Shown: positions 54,847 to 62,988, numbered from the stretch's first letter. The stretch: 64,000 bases of DNA from Flavobacterium tagetis (GCF_016735615.1 NZ_JAERSF010000001.1:682001-746000); one strand, 5' to 3'. Numbers and translations are program-made. Notes: generated from the sequence alone by a model not told the origin.

Positions 54847-55569
54847 ATGAAGGTAAAATTACTAACCACAATTTCTTTTTTCACTTATCAACTTTCTATT
54901 TCTCAAACCGAAAAATTACTTCATGGAAAAGTTCTTTCTCAAAATAACATTCTATCGAATGTTGAAGTTATAAATAAAACTGCCAAAACCAGCACTCGAA
55001 CAAATGAATTTGGAGAATTTTCAATTTTAGTTAAAGAGCAGGATAGTGTATTATTTTTTTCAAAGGATTACTTATTTACGCGATTGAAAATAACTTTGAA
55101 AGATCTAGAAAAAAGATATCTCATTATTGAAATGACTCCAAAAGCTGAAGAATTGGAGAATGTTATAGTTTCAAGATCTATTTTTAATAAAACTGATATT
55201 AAAAAAATCGCCAATAACAAGGAAGAAATAAATGAGATTAAAAATCGTAAACAGTTTGATGAGGTAACTTCAAAAGTGACAGTTTATGACGGAAGGATCA
55301 AAAATGGATTAAATTTCGGCTACCCTATTTTTGATAAACCAAAGAAAAAAATTGAGCCTCGTGACGATCGTTTTAAGAAACTTGTCATTGCTTCTTGCTC
55401 TCCTGATTTCTTCATCAAAAATTTGAAAATAAAACCCGAAGAGAAAGAAATTTTCTTAAAATTTTGTATTGCCGATCCAAAATCTAACACACTTTTAGAA
55501 AAATCAAATGATTTGGAATTGATAGACTTTCTATATACAAAAAATGAAGAGTTTAAAAAGTTGAAATAG
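54847..55569 (+). CDS. Exported protein with carboxypeptidase-like regulatory domain, tandem copy 2
   Basis: This 240-residue paralogue of the preceding gene starts 10 bases after its stop. The signal peptide is nearly identical (MKVKLLTTISFFTYQLSISQ), the beta-sandwich is conserved (LHGKVLSQNNILSNVEVIN, RTNEFGEFSILV), and the C-terminal block is shared (SPDFFIKNLKIKPEEKEIFLKFC). The middle diverges: here an Asn/Lys-rich stretch (KKIANNKEEINEIKNRKQ) precedes VTVYDGRIKNGLNFG, where copy 1 has GVYNGTIPNGMD. A recent tandem duplication followed by drift in the central linker is the simplest reading. The function is unknown. Confidence 0.82.
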   Translation: MKVKLLTTISFFTYQLSISQTEKLLHGKVLSQNNILSNVEVINKTAKTSTRTNEFGEFSILVKEQDSVLFFSKDYLFTRLKITLKDLEKRYLIIEMTPKAEELENVIVSRSIFNKTDIKKIANNKEEINEIKNRKQFDEVTSKVTVYDGRIKNGLNFGYPIFDKPKKKIEPRDDRFKKLVIASCSPDFFIKNLKIKPEEKEIFLKFCIADPKSNTLLEKSNDLELIDFLYTKNEEFKKLK

Positions 55570-55588
55570 TTTAACTTGAAACTAAATT

Positions 55589-56065
55589 TTACTTATTCAA
55601 CCACCAAATGCTAGCATTCAAAATAGTAGCAAATCCAACCCAAGCTAAATACGGAATCAGTAAATAGCCTGCAGTTTTATTGATTTTGATGAATTTCAAA
55701 TAGGTTTCATAAATCATCAACCATAAAAGAACAATTTCGATTAAAGCTAACATCGGATTTTTTAGTCCGAAGAATAAATAAGACCATATTGAATTCAAAA
55801 TTAATTGAATGATAAAGAAAAGCAATGCTTTTTTAACTTCTTCTGTATTTTCTTTTATTCTGTCCCAAACCAACGCAGCTGCAATTGCCATTAAAATATA
55901 GATCACAGTCCAAACTGGCATAAAAATCCAGTTCGGCGGATTAAAAACTGGTTTTTCCAGCATTACATACCAAGTTTCAATATTTGGTTTTGTAACCACT
56001 CCGGCAGAATAACCTACTGTTAAACAAATTACTAAAGCTATAGCGATTTTTACGAACTTATTCAT
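55589..56065 (-). CDS. TspO/MBR family protein
   Basis: This is a five-helix membrane protein of about 158 residues in the tryptophan-rich sensory protein family, which binds porphyrins and related tetrapyrroles. WYVMLEKPVFNPPNWIFMPVWTVIYILMA carries the family Trp/Pro-rich motif, followed by LFFIIQLILNSIWSYLFFGL and PYLAWVGFATILNASIWWLN. The ATG at 56065 is chosen; the TTG at 56086 would add seven non-family residues. It is convergent with the tandem exported genes and divergent from the mevalonate operon. Confidence 0.92.
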   Translation of the reverse strand: MNKFVKIAIALVICLTVGYSAGVVTKPNIETWYVMLEKPVFNPPNWIFMPVWTVIYILMAIAAALVWDRIKENTEEVKKALLFFIIQLILNSIWSYLFFGLKNPMLALIEIVLLWLMIYETYLKFIKINKTAGYLLIPYLAWVGFATILNASIWWLNK

Positions 56066-56150
56066 GAATTCTAATTTTGAATTCAAAAATAGTCAAAAGA
56101 AAAGTTTAAACCATTATGGATAAAAAATTATCCCTTTATGGCGAAAAAAC

Positions 56151-56158
56151 TATCTTTG
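56151..56158 (+). promoter_or_regulatory. Candidate -7 box TATCTTTG for mvaD
   Basis: A TAnnTTTG match lies 18 bases before the mvaD start. No TTTG is found at the expected -33 spacing. Confidence 0.45.
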
Positions 56159-56175
56159 CCAAAATTTTATAATTC

Positions 56176-57264
56176 ATGTTAACAGCAGCTGATTTTATAC
56201 CAAATCCATATACTTCAACAATCGAAAACGGAAACTTTGAATGGAGCGCTCCAAGCAACATTGCCTTAGTGAAATACTGGGGGAAAAAAGAAAACCAGAT
56301 TCCAGCAAATCCTTCTGTTAGTTTTACGTTAAACAATTGTAAAACAATTACAAAATTGGCTTTTGAAAGAAGAGCAAACCAAAATGCTTTTTCTTTTGAT
56401 TTACTTTTTGAAGGAAAACCAAAAGAAGATTTTAAACCAAAAATTCAGAAGTTTTTAGAAAGAGTTGAGATTTATCTGCCGTTTTTAAAGGATTATCATT
56501 TTACGATTGATACTCAGAATACATTTCCTCACAGTTCGGGAATTGCATCATCGGCTTCTGGAATGGCAGCATTGGCAATGAATTTTATGAGTTTGGAAAA
56601 ATTGCTAAATCCTGAAATGACCGATGATTACTTCTATCAAAAAGCCTCATTTTTAGCACGTTTAGGTTCTGGAAGTGCTTGCCGAAGCGTAAAAGGAAAT
56701 GTAGTAGTTTGGGGAAATCAGGCCAATATTGAAGGAAGCACCGACTTGTTTGGAGTTGAATTTCCATATACTATCCATGAAAATTTCAAGAATTATCAAG
56801 ATACTATTTTATTGGTTGACAAAGGCGAGAAACAAGTTTCGAGCACAGTTGGGCACGATTTAATGCACAATCACCCGTATGCAGAGAGACGTTTTGCACA
56901 AGCGCACGAAAATCTCGATAAATTAATCTCCATTTTCGAAAGCGGAGATTTGGAAGAATTTATTAAAGTGGTAGAAAGTGAAGCACTGACTTTACATGCC
57001 ATGATGATGACTTCGATGCCATATTACATTTTGATGAAACCAAACACATTGCAAATTATAAATGCAATTTGGAAATTCAGAAATGAAACCCAGATTCCAG
57101 TATGTTTTACACTTGATGCTGGTGCAAATGTACATGTCTTATATCCTGAAAACGTTAGCGAAAAAGTACTTCAATTTATTCAAGACGAATTAGTTGTATT
57201 TTGTCAGAATAGTCAATACATTTGCGACAAAATTGGAAGCGGTGCATTATTAATTGATAATTGA
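56176..57264 (+). CDS. mvaD: Diphosphomevalonate decarboxylase
   Basis: This 362-residue GHMP-fold enzyme uses ATP to convert mevalonate diphosphate to isopentenyl diphosphate. Signatures are WSAPSNIALVKYWGKKENQIPANPS (substrate-binding N-terminus), FPHSSGIASSASGMAALAMN (ATP/phosphate loop near residue 120), RLGSGSACRSVKGNVVVWG and TLDAGANVHVLYP (catalytic Asp region). It opens the second mevalonate cluster of the window. Its last codons (LIDN then stop) are written in repeat-like sequence ATTGATAATTGA that borders the next gene, so the C-terminus may have been altered by the insertion. Confidence 0.95.
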   Translation: MLTAADFIPNPYTSTIENGNFEWSAPSNIALVKYWGKKENQIPANPSVSFTLNNCKTITKLAFERRANQNAFSFDLLFEGKPKEDFKPKIQKFLERVEIYLPFLKDYHFTIDTQNTFPHSSGIASSASGMAALAMNFMSLEKLLNPEMTDDYFYQKASFLARLGSGSACRSVKGNVVVWGNQANIEGSTDLFGVEFPYTIHENFKNYQDTILLVDKGEKQVSSTVGHDLMHNHPYAERRFAQAHENLDKLISIFESGDLEEFIKVVESEALTLHAMMMTSMPYYILMKPNTLQIINAIWKFRNETQIPVCFTLDAGANVHVLYPENVSEKVLQFIQDELVVFCQNSQYICDKIGSGALLIDN

Positions 57265-57277
57265 CAATTGTTAATTA
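57265..57277. repeat. CAATTGTTAATTA, left flank of the four-helix-bundle gene
   Basis: This 13-mer recurs exactly at 57649-57661 on the other side of the gene at 57294. It sits in a longer palindromic run (ATTGATAATTGACAATTG). The pair delimits the inserted gene. Confidence 0.7.
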
Positions 57278-57293
57278 ATAATTGATTAAATTT

Positions 57294-57644
57294 ATGGAGA
57301 GAAAAAACATCATTAAAGAAAAATCATTTGCTTTTGCAATTGAAGTGGTTAATCTTTATAAAGTTTTAGCTGAGAAGAAAGAATTTGTTTTATCTAGACA
57401 AATGTTGCGATCGGGAACATCGATTGGCGCCAACATTAGAGAAGCTGAGCATGCTCAAAGCAGAGCCGATTTTATTCATAAATTATCTATTTCATTAAAA
57501 GAAGCAAACGAAACTGAATATTGGTTAGATTTGCTACATGAAACGAAATATCTGTCTGAGATAGAATTTCTAAGTATTAAACCTAAAATAACAGAGTTGT
57601 TACGTTTGTTGACAAGCATCGTAAAAACCACAAAAAGCATATAA
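57294..57644 (+). CDS. Four-helix-bundle protein (23S rRNA intervening-sequence family)
   Basis: This protein of about 116 residues belongs to the S23/IVP four-helix-bundle family. KSFAFAIEVVNLYKVL, LSRQMLRSGTSIGANIREAEHAQSRADFIHKL (shown in part) and EANETEYWLDLLHE are its recognisable motifs. Members are encoded within 23S rRNA intervening sequences of some bacteria and, in Bacteroidota, as free-standing genes. The ATG at 57294 is used instead of the TTG at 57282. It lies between two mevalonate genes and has matching AT-rich repeats on both sides, which suggests insertion as a small mobile cassette. The function is unknown; relatives form pentamers and bind nucleic acid in diversity-generating retroelements (Avd). 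Confidence 0.88.
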   Translation: MERKNIIKEKSFAFAIEVVNLYKVLAEKKEFVLSRQMLRSGTSIGANIREAEHAQSRADFIHKLSISLKEANETEYWLDLLHETKYLSEIEFLSIKPKITELLRLLTSIVKTTKSI

Positions 57645-57648
57645 TTAT

Positions 57649-57661
57649 CAATTGTTAATTA
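57649..57661. repeat. CAATTGTTAATTA, right flank of the four-helix-bundle gene
   Basis: The second copy of the 13-mer found at 57265-57277, within ATAATTATCAATTGTTAATT and followed by CCATTTTCAATTATG. It overlaps the immediate upstream region of the mevalonate kinase gene. Confidence 0.7.
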
Positions 57662-57674
57662 TCCATTTTCAATT

Positions 57675-58613
57675 ATGAAAGGACCACTATTTTACTCAAA
57701 AATATTACTCTTTGGAGAATACGGTATTATCCGCGACTCTAAAGGACTTTCTATTCCTTATAATTTTTATAACGGCGCTTTAAAAAAAAGCGAAGAACCT
57801 ACAGAAGAAGCAATTTCATCAAATAGAAGTTTAAGAAGTTTTGCTTCTTATCTTGAAGTCCTACATACACAGCAACCAGAATTGGTTACTTTCGATTTAG
57901 AAACTTTAAAAAATGATGTTGAAACTGGAATGTATTTCGATTCTAGTATTCCACAAGGATATGGCGTCGGAAGTAGCGGTGCGCTTGTTGCAGCTATTTA
58001 TGACAAATACGCTACAAACAAAATCACTGTTCTAGAGAATCTGACTCGCGAAAAATTATTACACCTAAAAAATATATTTTCTCAAATGGAAAGCTTTTTC
58101 CACGGAAAAAGTTCTGGTTTAGATCCTCTAAACAGCTATTTGAGTATTCCAATCCTGATTAATTCAAAAGACAATATTGAGGCAACTGGAATCCCGACTC
58201 AAAGCTTTGACGGAAAAGGTGCTGTATTTTTGTTAGACTCAGGAATTGTCGGAGAAACAGCTCCAATGGTGAGCATTTTTATGGAAAACCTAAAGGATAA
58301 AGGTTTCCGTGCAATGCTTAAAAATCAGTTTGTGAAATATACAGATGCCTGCGTAGAGAACTTCCTGCATGGCGATATGAAGTCTTTGTTTACCAATACC
58401 AAAAAGCTTTCTAAAGTTGTTTTAAATCACTTTAAACCAATGATTCCAGAACAATTTCACGGAATTTGGCAGCACGGAATTGACTCTAACGATTATTATC
58501 TAAAACTTTGCGGTTCTGGAGGAGGCGGTTACATTCTTGGTTTTACTGAAGACTTAGAACGTGCAAAAGCAGCTTTAAAAGATTATAAGCTAGAAGTCGT
58601 TTATCAATTTTAA
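57675..58613 (+). CDS. mvk: Mevalonate kinase
   Basis: This 312-residue GHMP kinase phosphorylates mevalonate with ATP. The N-terminal YSKILLFGEYGIIRDSKGLS replaces the usual GKxILxGEH motif. The ATP loop is IPQGYGVGSSGALVAAIYD (near residue 93-111), followed by KSSGLDPLNSYLSIP (catalytic Asp) and the C-terminal KLCGSGGGGYILGF (motif 3). Family and neighbouring mvaD support mevalonate kinase; with the GYDIA-type kinase at 19549 the two kinases of the pathway can be filled. It is downstream of the inserted four-helix-bundle gene and likely still part of the mvaD transcript. Confidence 0.92.
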   Translation: MKGPLFYSKILLFGEYGIIRDSKGLSIPYNFYNGALKKSEEPTEEAISSNRSLRSFASYLEVLHTQQPELVTFDLETLKNDVETGMYFDSSIPQGYGVGSSGALVAAIYDKYATNKITVLENLTREKLLHLKNIFSQMESFFHGKSSGLDPLNSYLSIPILINSKDNIEATGIPTQSFDGKGAVFLLDSGIVGETAPMVSIFMENLKDKGFRAMLKNQFVKYTDACVENFLHGDMKSLFTNTKKLSKVVLNHFKPMIPEQFHGIWQHGIDSNDYYLKLCGSGGGGYILGFTEDLERAKAALKDYKLEVVYQF

Positions 58614-58687
58614 ATATAATCTCCTAAAAAACAGATAATTATTTGAATACGCTTTCCTAATATTTAATCCTAAAAAAGTTACTGAAT

Positions 58688-59278
58688 ATGAAAAGTATTT
58701 TAAAAATTATCAAAGCAACTTTTTTAGGAGGACTTGTGTTTTTAGTCCCGTTAGTCGTTTTACTGATTGTTCTAGAAAAAGGATATGGCATTATTCAAAA
58801 AACGACACTTCCGCTTGTAAGCAACTTACCAAAAATTAGCGTTTTAGGACTTGCAATTCAAGAGTTTATTGGAATATTAATCATAATTCTAATATGTTTG
58901 GTGGCTGGATTATTAGCAAAGACTGCCAATGCAAAAAAACTCGTTGAAAGATTAGAAGATGGCGTTTTGAGCTTTGTCCCAGGGTATTCATTTATGAAAA
59001 ACATGAATGAAAATATATTGGGTTTAGAATCTAAAGACGATTTAAAAGTAATTTTAGTTCCTACAGATGCAGGTTTACAATTTGCTTTTTTAATAGAGCA
59101 AGTCAGTGATGAGAAATTCACGGTTTTTATACCAGATGCCCCAAATCCGTGGAGCGGATCGGTTGTTTTTGTCGATAAAAAAGATATTACAGAAATCGAT
59201 ATTACACAAAAACAAGCTTTGGCTTGTATTAGAAAACTGGGCTATGGTTCTAAAGAATTGTTAAAAAATAAACTCTAA
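58688..59278 (+). CDS. DUF502 family membrane protein
   Basis: This 196-residue protein has two hydrophobic helices (ATFLGGLVFLVPLVVLLIVL and EFIGILIIILICLVAGLLA) and a soluble C-terminal domain containing FVPGYSFMKNMNENILG and IPDAPNPWSGSVVFVDKKD, the DUF502 signatures. The function is unknown. It is co-directional with the mevalonate and UbiA genes, 74 bases after mevalonate kinase and 59 before the prenyltransferase gene. That position hints at a membrane or isoprenoid context but is not proof. Confidence 0.88.
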   Translation: MKSILKIIKATFLGGLVFLVPLVVLLIVLEKGYGIIQKTTLPLVSNLPKISVLGLAIQEFIGILIIILICLVAGLLAKTANAKKLVERLEDGVLSFVPGYSFMKNMNENILGLESKDDLKVILVPTDAGLQFAFLIEQVSDEKFTVFIPDAPNPWSGSVVFVDKKDITEIDITQKQALACIRKLGYGSKELLKNKL

Positions 59279-59337
59279 ATTTTTGAATTAAAAAATATCT
59301 TTTAACTTCCCTCATCTAATCCAACAAACCACACTTT

Positions 59338-60294
59338 ATGTTAAGCAGACAGCAAAAACTTTTAATAATGAAAATTGTTAGTTTGTTCTCTGTGGTTAGA
59401 GGTTATAACATTCCAATTATTGTTTTAGCTCAGTACTTATCAGCCATTTTTATATTGGCGCCCGAAATTAGAGCATTAGATATCTTACTTGATTTTCATT
59501 TATTTTTAATTGTTTTTGCTTCGGCTATTACAATTGCTTCTGGATATATTATCAATAATTTTTACGACAGTCAGAAGGATTTAATTAATCGTCCGAATAA
59601 ATCGATGCTCGATCGTTTGGTTAGTCAGAAAACTAAATTGAACGTTTATTTCAGTTTGAATTTTCTTGCCGTGTTAATGGCTTTTATAGTTTCCTGGAGA
59701 GCTTTCTTGTTCTTTTCAGGTTATATTTTTATGATTTGGTTTTATTCGCATAAAATTAAAAAGTATCCAATTATTGGGAACTTAATGTCCGCATTACTTG
59801 CTGTAACTCCATTTTTTGCTATTTTACTTTATTTCTACAATAAGATTTCGTTTGAAGAAATTGAGAATCACATGAGTCATTTTGTAGTAATTTCTGCCCA
59901 CGCGGTTTTCTTGTTTCTACTTTTATTGATTCGCGAAATGATAAAAGATTTAGAAAATCTAAAAGGCGATTTAGTAACAGATTATAGAACAATTCCTGTT
60001 TTGTATGGTGAAAAAATATCTAAGCAAATTATTACGGTTTTGACTTTGTCTACCATTTTGCCTGTTTACGTTTTGGTTAATATTTATGACGTTGGCTATA
60101 TGGACATTTATTTTTATGTGTGTTTTGGGGTTCTTCTTTTCTTTTTGATTTATTTATGGAAATCTGACTCCAAAGAACAATATCTAAGACTTCATAATGT
60201 TCTTAAGTTCCTGATTGTATCTGGCGTTTGCTGTATTGTTCTTATTAATCCAAGCGTCTTATGGCATGGTCGTGAATTGATCTCTAATTACTAA
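59338..60294 (+). CDS. UbiA-family prenyltransferase (GGGP synthase-like)
   Basis: This 318-residue integral membrane enzyme has about eight helices. The first Asp-rich motif is NNFYDSQKDLINRPNKS (NxxxDxxxD type) and the second is REMIKDLENLKGDLVTDYRTIPV. These motifs bind the diphosphate of an isoprenyl donor through Mg. Bacteroidota homologues are often named geranylgeranylglycerol-phosphate geranylgeranyltransferase, but the acceptor cannot be decided from sequence. It closes a cluster with mvaD and mevalonate kinase, a sensible arrangement for isoprenoid use. Confidence 0.9.
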   Translation: MLSRQQKLLIMKIVSLFSVVRGYNIPIIVLAQYLSAIFILAPEIRALDILLDFHLFLIVFASAITIASGYIINNFYDSQKDLINRPNKSMLDRLVSQKTKLNVYFSLNFLAVLMAFIVSWRAFLFFSGYIFMIWFYSHKIKKYPIIGNLMSALLAVTPFFAILLYFYNKISFEEIENHMSHFVVISAHAVFLFLLLLIREMIKDLENLKGDLVTDYRTIPVLYGEKISKQIITVLTLSTILPVYVLVNIYDVGYMDIYFYVCFGVLLFFLIYLWKSDSKEQYLRLHNVLKFLIVSGVCCIVLINPSVLWHGRELISNY

Positions 60295-60397
60295 AGCTTT
60301 TTAAGCTCCTACAGATCTGGCAGATTTAGCAGATTTTTTTCTTTATGTGGCTCTGTGCAAACTTTATGAATCTCTGTGAAATAACAATCTTTAAAAG

Positions 60398-60543
60398 AAG
60401 CCAATTGATTGTTTTTTTAGCCCCGATTGAAGTGGAAATCTTTTTATTTTTTTCTTTAAAAAATAAAATATTGAAACGGAAAGCGGGAAACCATGCCTCA
60501 AAAAAAGCCAATTGCATTGCTCCTGACCATCTTAAAATAAAGC
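60398..60543 (+). ncRNA. Candidate structured non-coding element (AGCCCCGATTGAAG ... GGAAAGCGGGA)
   Basis: In the 323-base gap between the prenyltransferase and pseudouridine synthase genes, a T run is followed by AGCCCCGATTGAAGTGGAAA, then a self-complementary AT-rich stretch, then ACGGAAAGCGGGAAACC. The words AAGCCAATTGATTG (60398-60411) and AAGCCAATTGCATTG (60515-60529) flank it. From memory, this pairing of a fixed AGCCCCGATTGAAG block, a variable hairpin and a GGAAAGCGGG block occurs in intergenic regions of many Bacteroidota. I cannot confirm an Rfam name. Short frames across it are probably spurious. Confidence 0.45.
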
Positions 60544-60592
60544 GCTATTAATCTAAGAACATTGAACTTAAGATTTATTAGCAGGAAAAAAC

Positions 60593-60600
60593 TATCTTTG
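60593..60600 (+). promoter_or_regulatory. Candidate -7 box TATCTTTG for pseudouridine synthase gene
   Basis: A TAnnTTTG match ends 17 bases before the ATG. There is no clear -33 box at 19-21 bases. Confidence 0.45.
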
Positions 60601-60617
60601 CACAAATTAATGATTCT

Positions 60618-61526
60618 ATGAACAACAAGGAAGGCAACAATAAAAGAGGCGGATCGAGACCAAACAGCTCACGATCAAACTCTAACAAGCCAAAACCTCC
60701 TATGGCTAAGCGCGCGCAAGGGCCTAAAAAAGTAAAACCTGAAGTTAAAGCTGCTCAGGAAGCTGCTGCTGAAAAATTGAGAAAGCAAAATCAGCCAGCA
60801 AAGAGACAAAAGGCTTCTGATGAAATTCGTCTGAACAAATACATCTCTAATTCTGGTGTTTGTTCTCGTCGTGACGCCGACATTTATATTCAGTCTGGAA
60901 ACGTTAAAGTTAACGGTACTGTAGTTACAGAAATGGGTTATTTGGTAAAACTAAATGATGTTGTAAACTTTGACGGTGTTACATTAACTCCTGAAAAGAA
61001 AGAATATATTTTATTGAATAAACCTAAAAACTTTACAACTGCCTTTGATGAAGGCCAAGAATATCGTAACGTTCTAGAACTTGTTCGTGGCGCTACAAAT
61101 GCAAAAATTGCTGCTGTCGGAAGAATGGACAAGAATACGACAGGTTTATTATTGTTTACTAACGACACCGATATGATTCGTAAATTTACATTGCCGAATC
61201 AGAAATCGTCTAAAATCTATCAGGTTTCTTTAGACAAAAACTTGAAATTTGAAGATTTAGAAAAAATCAGCAAAGGTCTTGTTCTTGACGGACACCGCGT
61301 TTTTGTTGAAGAAGTAAGCTATATTGATAATGAACCAAAAAGCGAAGTTGGTCTTAAATTGCGTACGGCTAACGTAAAAGTGGTGCGTTCTATTTTTGAA
61401 TCTTTTGAATATAATGTTTTAAGGATTGACCGTGTTTCGTTTGCTGGATTGACCAAAAAGAACCTGCCTCGCGGAAACTGGCGCTTTTTGACCGATCAAG
61501 AAATCATCAATTTGAAAAACACATAA
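60618..61526 (+). CDS. Ribosomal large-subunit pseudouridine synthase (RsuA/RluB family)
   Basis: This 302-residue enzyme isomerises a uridine in rRNA to pseudouridine. A low-complexity basic tail (residues about 1-68, rich in Lys/Asn/Ser/Arg) precedes an S4 RNA-binding domain (IRLNKYISNSGVCSRRDAD, SGNVKVNGTVV). The catalytic domain carries the nucleophile Asp in VGRMDKNTTGLLLFTND, where GRLD is more usual. RIDRVSFAGLTKKNLPRGNWR is the C-terminal family motif. RluB or RluF type is likely, but the target position cannot be fixed from sequence alone. Confidence 0.92.
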   Translation: MNNKEGNNKRGGSRPNSSRSNSNKPKPPMAKRAQGPKKVKPEVKAAQEAAAEKLRKQNQPAKRQKASDEIRLNKYISNSGVCSRRDADIYIQSGNVKVNGTVVTEMGYLVKLNDVVNFDGVTLTPEKKEYILLNKPKNFTTAFDEGQEYRNVLELVRGATNAKIAAVGRMDKNTTGLLLFTNDTDMIRKFTLPNQKSSKIYQVSLDKNLKFEDLEKISKGLVLDGHRVFVEEVSYIDNEPKSEVGLKLRTANVKVVRSIFESFEYNVLRIDRVSFAGLTKKNLPRGNWRFLTDQEIINLKNT

Positions 61527-61552
61527 GCATTTTTCAAATTTAAGTCATAATC

Positions 61553-61587
61553 AAATCCTGTTTTCTTCTTGAAAATGGGATTTTTTA
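61553..61587. terminator. Bidirectional terminator between pseudouridine synthase and DUF937-like genes
   Basis: Stem AAATCC-TG-TTTTC / GAAAA-TG-GGATTT with a 5-base loop and a T run on both sides lies between convergent genes. Confidence 0.7.
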
Positions 61588-61590
61588 TTT

Positions 61591-62199
61591 TTAAAAACTA
61601 AAGAAATTATGTCCGAAAAGGGTAAAAATAGATCTTCCGATAGATTGGTTTTTATCTTCTACTGTTTCGTAATTTGAAAAACCTAGGATGATTTTAATTC
61701 CGGGAGGAATGCTGTTTAAAATATCTCTTTTTTGATCTTCTAAAAGGAGTTTTAAACTTTCTATTAATTGAAGATTGTATCTTAAGTAAGACATTACAAG
61801 TAATGCTGAAAAGTTAAGTATTTCTCTGGCTGTTTCGCTTTTAATGCCAACTTCGTTAGAAACCATTTCTGAAATTCTGCCTTTTTTATTAGAAAACAAT
61901 TCTTTCAGCAAAATATTTCCTTCCAAACGGTAACAGTCGTCGACTGATAAAATTCTGCCTGCATTAAAATCTACTTCTTGGTAAAAAGTGGAATCTTCTT
62001 GGATTAAAGAAACAATTTCAGAGTAAAAATCAGATTCTTCAGCTTTGTTGTAGAGTCCCATTAAAATTGTGCCGATCGAGACGTCTATTCCCTTGATTAA
62101 AAGTGCATCATTCTCAAAATAAAACTTGTTTAACTTGGAGACAACATTAGAAGAAATAAAGCGTCTAAGTTCAATTTGTAGGTTTGGGGTCATACTCAT
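61591..62199 (-). CDS. DUF937-like protein
   Basis: This 202-residue, mostly helical cytosolic protein resembles DUF937 (paired helices: IDVSIGTILMGLYNKAEES, ILLKELFSNKKGRISEMVSNE, ARELLNF-like AREILNFSALLVMSYLRY). No signal peptide or membrane segment is seen. The C-terminal part (PPGIKIILGFSNYE, SIFTLFGHNFFSF) is variable. The assignment is by remembered motif pattern (alternating isochorismatase-unrelated helical repeats), so moderate. The gene is alone, convergent with the pseudouridine synthase gene. Confidence 0.7.
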   Translation of the reverse strand: MSMTPNLQIELRRFISSNVVSKLNKFYFENDALLIKGIDVSIGTILMGLYNKAEESDFYSEIVSLIQEDSTFYQEVDFNAGRILSVDDCYRLEGNILLKELFSNKKGRISEMVSNEVGIKSETAREILNFSALLVMSYLRYNLQLIESLKLLLEDQKRDILNSIPPGIKIILGFSNYETVEDKNQSIGRSIFTLFGHNFFSF

Positions 62200-62477
62200 A
62201 ACTTAAAAAATGATTATTTATACTTATTTAAAATAACCGACAAAGTGAGGCTTTTCATCGATTATCGTGATAAAAATATAAAATATTTTAACATTTCCAA
62301 AAATTAAGTTAAAAATTTAGGTGGTGTATTTTCAAGCATTTAGCCCTAAAAATTAACAAAATGAGTAAATATAAAGCTTAACGTAACTTATAAGATACAA
62401 AAATTATTTTTAAAATTTTAAGAGTTTTTTTCAAAAAATCAAAAATATAAGAAAAAGCTTAAGGTCAAAATTACCAT
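62200..62477. other. AT-rich intergenic region, no feature seen
   Basis: This gap between two minus-strand genes contains long A/T runs and no supported ORF, repeat family member or terminator. It holds the upstream region of the DUF937-like gene. Confidence 0.5.
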
Positions 62478-62978
62478 TTAGAAAATAAGTTGCCTATTTT
62501 GCCAAAGGATAGTCAGAAAAATCCCGAGATAAATTACAGAAAAAAAGAAGTTCACAAAACTCGATGCCAAGAATCCAAGAACAGAACCTGTAGCCGCTTT
62601 TAAAGCCCGTTTATGGTTTTGAGAATCATATAATAATTCGCCAACGAGCGCCCCAACAAATGGTCCTATAATAATTCCAAACGGAATAGGCGCCAGAATT
62701 CCAACAATCAAACCAATATTGGTTCCCCAAACTCCATACGAACTTCCTCCAAACTTTTTAGTTCCTTTTGATGGAATTACATAATCCAAAATGGTAATCG
62801 TTACCATCAAAACAAAAGTGATTCCTAGAACCCAGTAATTATTTTCTACTGCCTTTGTAAGATATAGCAACAAAAGTCCAATCCAACAGCTTGATAATCC
62901 AGGCAAAACAGGTAAAAAACTCCCAAAAACGCCTACAACTACACATATAAAACCCAACAGTACTAAAAGTAAATCCAT
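62478..62978 (-). CDS. DUF456 family membrane protein
   Basis: This 166-residue protein has about four to five hydrophobic segments. LGFICVVVGVFGSFLPVLPGLSSCWIGLLLL shows the conserved glycine-proline-rich start of DUF456, and ILAPIPFGIIIGPFVGALVGELL follows. The end is ILWQNRQLIF. The function is unknown. It is divergent from the small exported protein gene at 63024, with 45 bases between their start codons that include a forward TAAATTTG box. Confidence 0.9.
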   Translation of the reverse strand: MDLLLVLLGFICVVVGVFGSFLPVLPGLSSCWIGLLLLYLTKAVENNYWVLGITFVLMVTITILDYVIPSKGTKKFGGSSYGVWGTNIGLIVGILAPIPFGIIIGPFVGALVGELLYDSQNHKRALKAATGSVLGFLASSFVNFFFSVIYLGIFLTILWQNRQLIF

Positions 62979-62988
62979 AATATTTTTG

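Noticed and set aside
60345..60551. 68-codon frame in the gap before the pseudouridine synthase gene
   Set aside because: It crosses the candidate non-coding element and its low-complexity stretch, has no recognisable domain, and similar frames over this kind of element look spurious.
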